Below, piece after piece: positions 6,074-6,946 of a DNA stretch of 6,946 nucleotides. Source of the stretch: Maribacter sp. (lineage in GTDB: Bacteria > Bacteroidota > Bacteroidia > Flavobacteriales > Flavobacteriaceae); NCBI GenBank assembly GCA_003232155.1, contig QILY01000199.1:1-6946 (forward strand), read 5' to 3'. The position numbers and the translations under genes were made by a program. Each line of letters opens with the position of its first letter. Positions within the stretch are counted from its first letter, which is position 1. The notes beneath the pieces are model-generated. The model did not search any database. It worked only from the letters and a program-made list of their open reading frames with translations, and was not told the origin of the DNA.

Positions 6074-6343
6074 ATGGCAAATATTAGAGATTTAAAGAAA
6101 GATATTAATTATGTTTTAGGTGACATCATAGAAGCGGTATATGTGGTTGATGCGGCCAATAACAAATCAGATTCAAAAGAAGGCGCTAAAATTATTGATG
6201 GCGCTATTCAAACTTTTGACGATTTGATTGCAAAAGTGAATCAAAGAGGTGTTGAAAACAGACCTGCTCACTTGAAGGGTGTTCGTGAAGAATTAGAGAA
6301 AAAAGGTGCAGCTTTGATTGAAAAACTTAATAAACTCAGTTAG
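6074..6343 (+). CDS. Small helical conserved-looking protein of unknown function
   Basis: This 89-residue soluble protein has no signal peptide or membrane segment, no Cys or Trp, and no catalytic motif that I recognise. Its sequence suggests three amphipathic helices: about 3-28 (RDLKKDINYVLGDIIEAVYV), 35-57 (GAKIIDGAIQTFDDLIAKVN) and 64-87 (PAHLKGVREELEKKGAALIEKL), with a charged surface. It does not resemble the short Lys/Ala-rich histone H1-like proteins of Bacteroidota. The ATG at 6074 is preceded by an A-rich leader, as is common where Shine-Dalgarno use is weak. It seems to be its own transcription unit, with a -7 box at 6048-6055 and a strong terminator at 6381-6420, so it is probably a real, expressed gene. 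Function is unknown; a small protein- or nucleic-acid-binding role would be speculation. Confidence 0.8.
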   Translation: MANIRDLKKDINYVLGDIIEAVYVVDAANNKSDSKEGAKIIDGAIQTFDDLIAKVNQRGVENRPAHLKGVREELEKKGAALIEKLNKLS

Positions 6344-6360
6344 AACTCGTCTTGAGTTCT
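6342..6360 (+). other. Small hairpin overlapping the stop codon of the 89-residue gene
   Basis: AGAACTC (6342-6348) and GAGTTCT (6354-6360) form a 7-bp stem with a 5-nt loop, overlapping the TAG at 6341-6343. There is no T-tract after it, so it is not an intrinsic terminator by itself. It could protect the 3' end or be chance. Confidence 0.3.
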
Positions 6361-6380
6361 TAGTAATTCAAACTCATCCC

Positions 6381-6420
6381 ATAAAAAAATGCCCTTGAAA
6401 TTTCAAGGGCATTTTTTTAT
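6381..6420. terminator. Bidirectional intrinsic terminator, perfect 40-nt palindrome
   Basis: Bases 6381-6400 are the exact reverse complement of 6401-6420. The core stem ATGCCCTTGAAA/TTTCAAGGGCAT is flanked by an A-run on the left and a T-run on the right, so each strand reads as a GC-containing hairpin followed by a U-tract. It lies between convergent genes, 37 nt after the 89-residue gene and 2 nt beyond the stop of the minus-strand DUF4369 gene, and would end both transcripts. Confidence 0.93.
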
Positions 6421-6422
6421 AC

Positions 6423-6946
6423 TTAATTTTTAATTTCTGCTATTAGCTCTTTTAACCTTTTGCCATATTTTGAGTCGGCCACTTCTGGCGTGAGCGAATT
6501 GTTTATGGAGTCTAGATATTTTATATTGGTATTTGGTATTTCATTGACCGCAATATAAGGTGCTATGTAAGAATTTTTGTTGTTAATGGCATAATTGATT
6601 GCAAAAAGATAAGCTCGCTGTGTATTTTTATCACTTAGGTGTTGCAGCGAATCTAACTGTAATGAATCTAATGGTATTTCAGAATTTGTGCTTTGTAGTA
6701 GTAGCTCAAAATTTCTTTTATTAAAATTTGACATATATTTTTGGAACTCCTCTAATTTTGTATGTGTTTCAGAGCCCATAATTTTCACATTACTATCAAA
6801 TGTATTCCATGAAGTGTTAATAGTAATCACTCCGGGTTCCCCAAAAAAAGTGATACGATCATTGATATCATTATTATCTTTTTTATCTAGATATAGATAA
6901 AAAATTTCAGGACTCTCTAATTCGGTCTGAAAACTAAAGCTACCAT
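6423..6946 (-). CDS. DUF4369-containing protein, 5' part outside the window
   Basis: The minus-strand frame is open from the right edge to TAA at 6425-6423, giving 173 visible residues with the N terminus missing. The GTG at 6830 is not a convincing start because the frame runs on upstream with family-like sequence. That part (FSFQTELESPEIFYLYLD, then ITFFGEPGVITINTSW) matches the beta-rich DUF4369 domain of Bacteroidota, found at the N terminus of envelope-associated thiol-disulfide proteins. A helical linker follows (KLEEFQKYMSNFNKR) and the end is YLDSINNSLTPEVADSKYG then KRLKELIAEIKN. In many relatives this KYGK segment runs straight into an AhpC/TSA or thioredoxin-like domain with a CxxC motif. 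Here the protein stops and the terminator begins 2 nt later, so that domain is absent. A signal peptide or lipobox would be expected beyond the edge but cannot be seen. Function is unknown; an envelope location is inferred from the family. Confidence 0.82.
   Translation of the reverse strand, partial: GSFSFQTELESPEIFYLYLDKKDNNDINDRITFFGEPGVITINTSWNTFDSNVKIMGSETHTKLEEFQKYMSNFNKRNFELLLQSTNSEIPLDSLQLDSLQHLSDKNTQRAYLFAINYAINNKNSYIAPYIAVNEIPNTNIKYLDSINNSLTPEVADSKYGKRLKELIAEIKN

Noticed and set aside
6688..6900. Plus-strand open frame opposite the DUF4369 gene
   Set aside because: It is antisense to a frame that stays open to the window edge and matches DUF4369-type sequence.

Overview
The window looks like a piece of chromosome from a marine-type member of the Flavobacteriaceae (Bacteroidota). 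The evidence is the type IX secretion / gliding-motility gene pair (CHU_C-type C-terminal domain next to a PorP/SprF-like protein), AT-rich DNA with A-rich leaders and no clear Shine-Dalgarno sequences, TAnnTTTG-type promoter elements, and a DUF4369 protein. No RNA genes, insertion sequences, CRISPR arrays or phage genes were seen, and no gene-free stretch reaches 300 bases.

Left part (1-3794, + strand): a tight three-gene cluster for the cell surface. It holds the 3' end of a repetitive, Asp-rich fibre- or adhesin-like protein with its own C-terminal domain. Next is a 671-residue secreted protein (signal peptide, two Big_9 cadherin-like domains, a calcium-binding TSP3-type array, type B T9SS sorting domain). 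Last is a PorP/SprF-family outer-membrane protein, the known kind of partner for type B sorting domains. Spacings of 29 and 7 nt suggest one transcript whose promoter lies left of the window.

Middle part (3795-6003, + strand): a 211-nt intergenic region with a good flavobacterial promoter, then idi (type 1 isopentenyl-diphosphate isomerase) and a 6-pyruvoyl/6-carboxy-tetrahydropterin synthase gene (queD-like) 2 nt apart. After 94 nt, which end in a telomere-like heptamer repeat touching the start codon, comes manA (class I mannose-6-phosphate isomerase). These are housekeeping enzymes of isoprenoid, pterin/7-deazaguanine and sugar metabolism. They share a transcription direction rather than a pathway.

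Right part (6004-6946): an 89-residue helical protein of unknown function with its own promoter, then a perfect 40-nt palindrome acting as a shared terminator, then on the minus strand the 3' part of a DUF4369 protein that ends where relatives usually continue into a thioredoxin-like domain.

Most of the window is ordinary flavobacterial chromosome. The points most worth a second look are the fibre-like protein with its unexplained C-terminal domain, the almost purely synonymous divergence between its repeats, the heptamer repeat in the manA leader, and the C-x5-HGH spacing in the pterin synthase.
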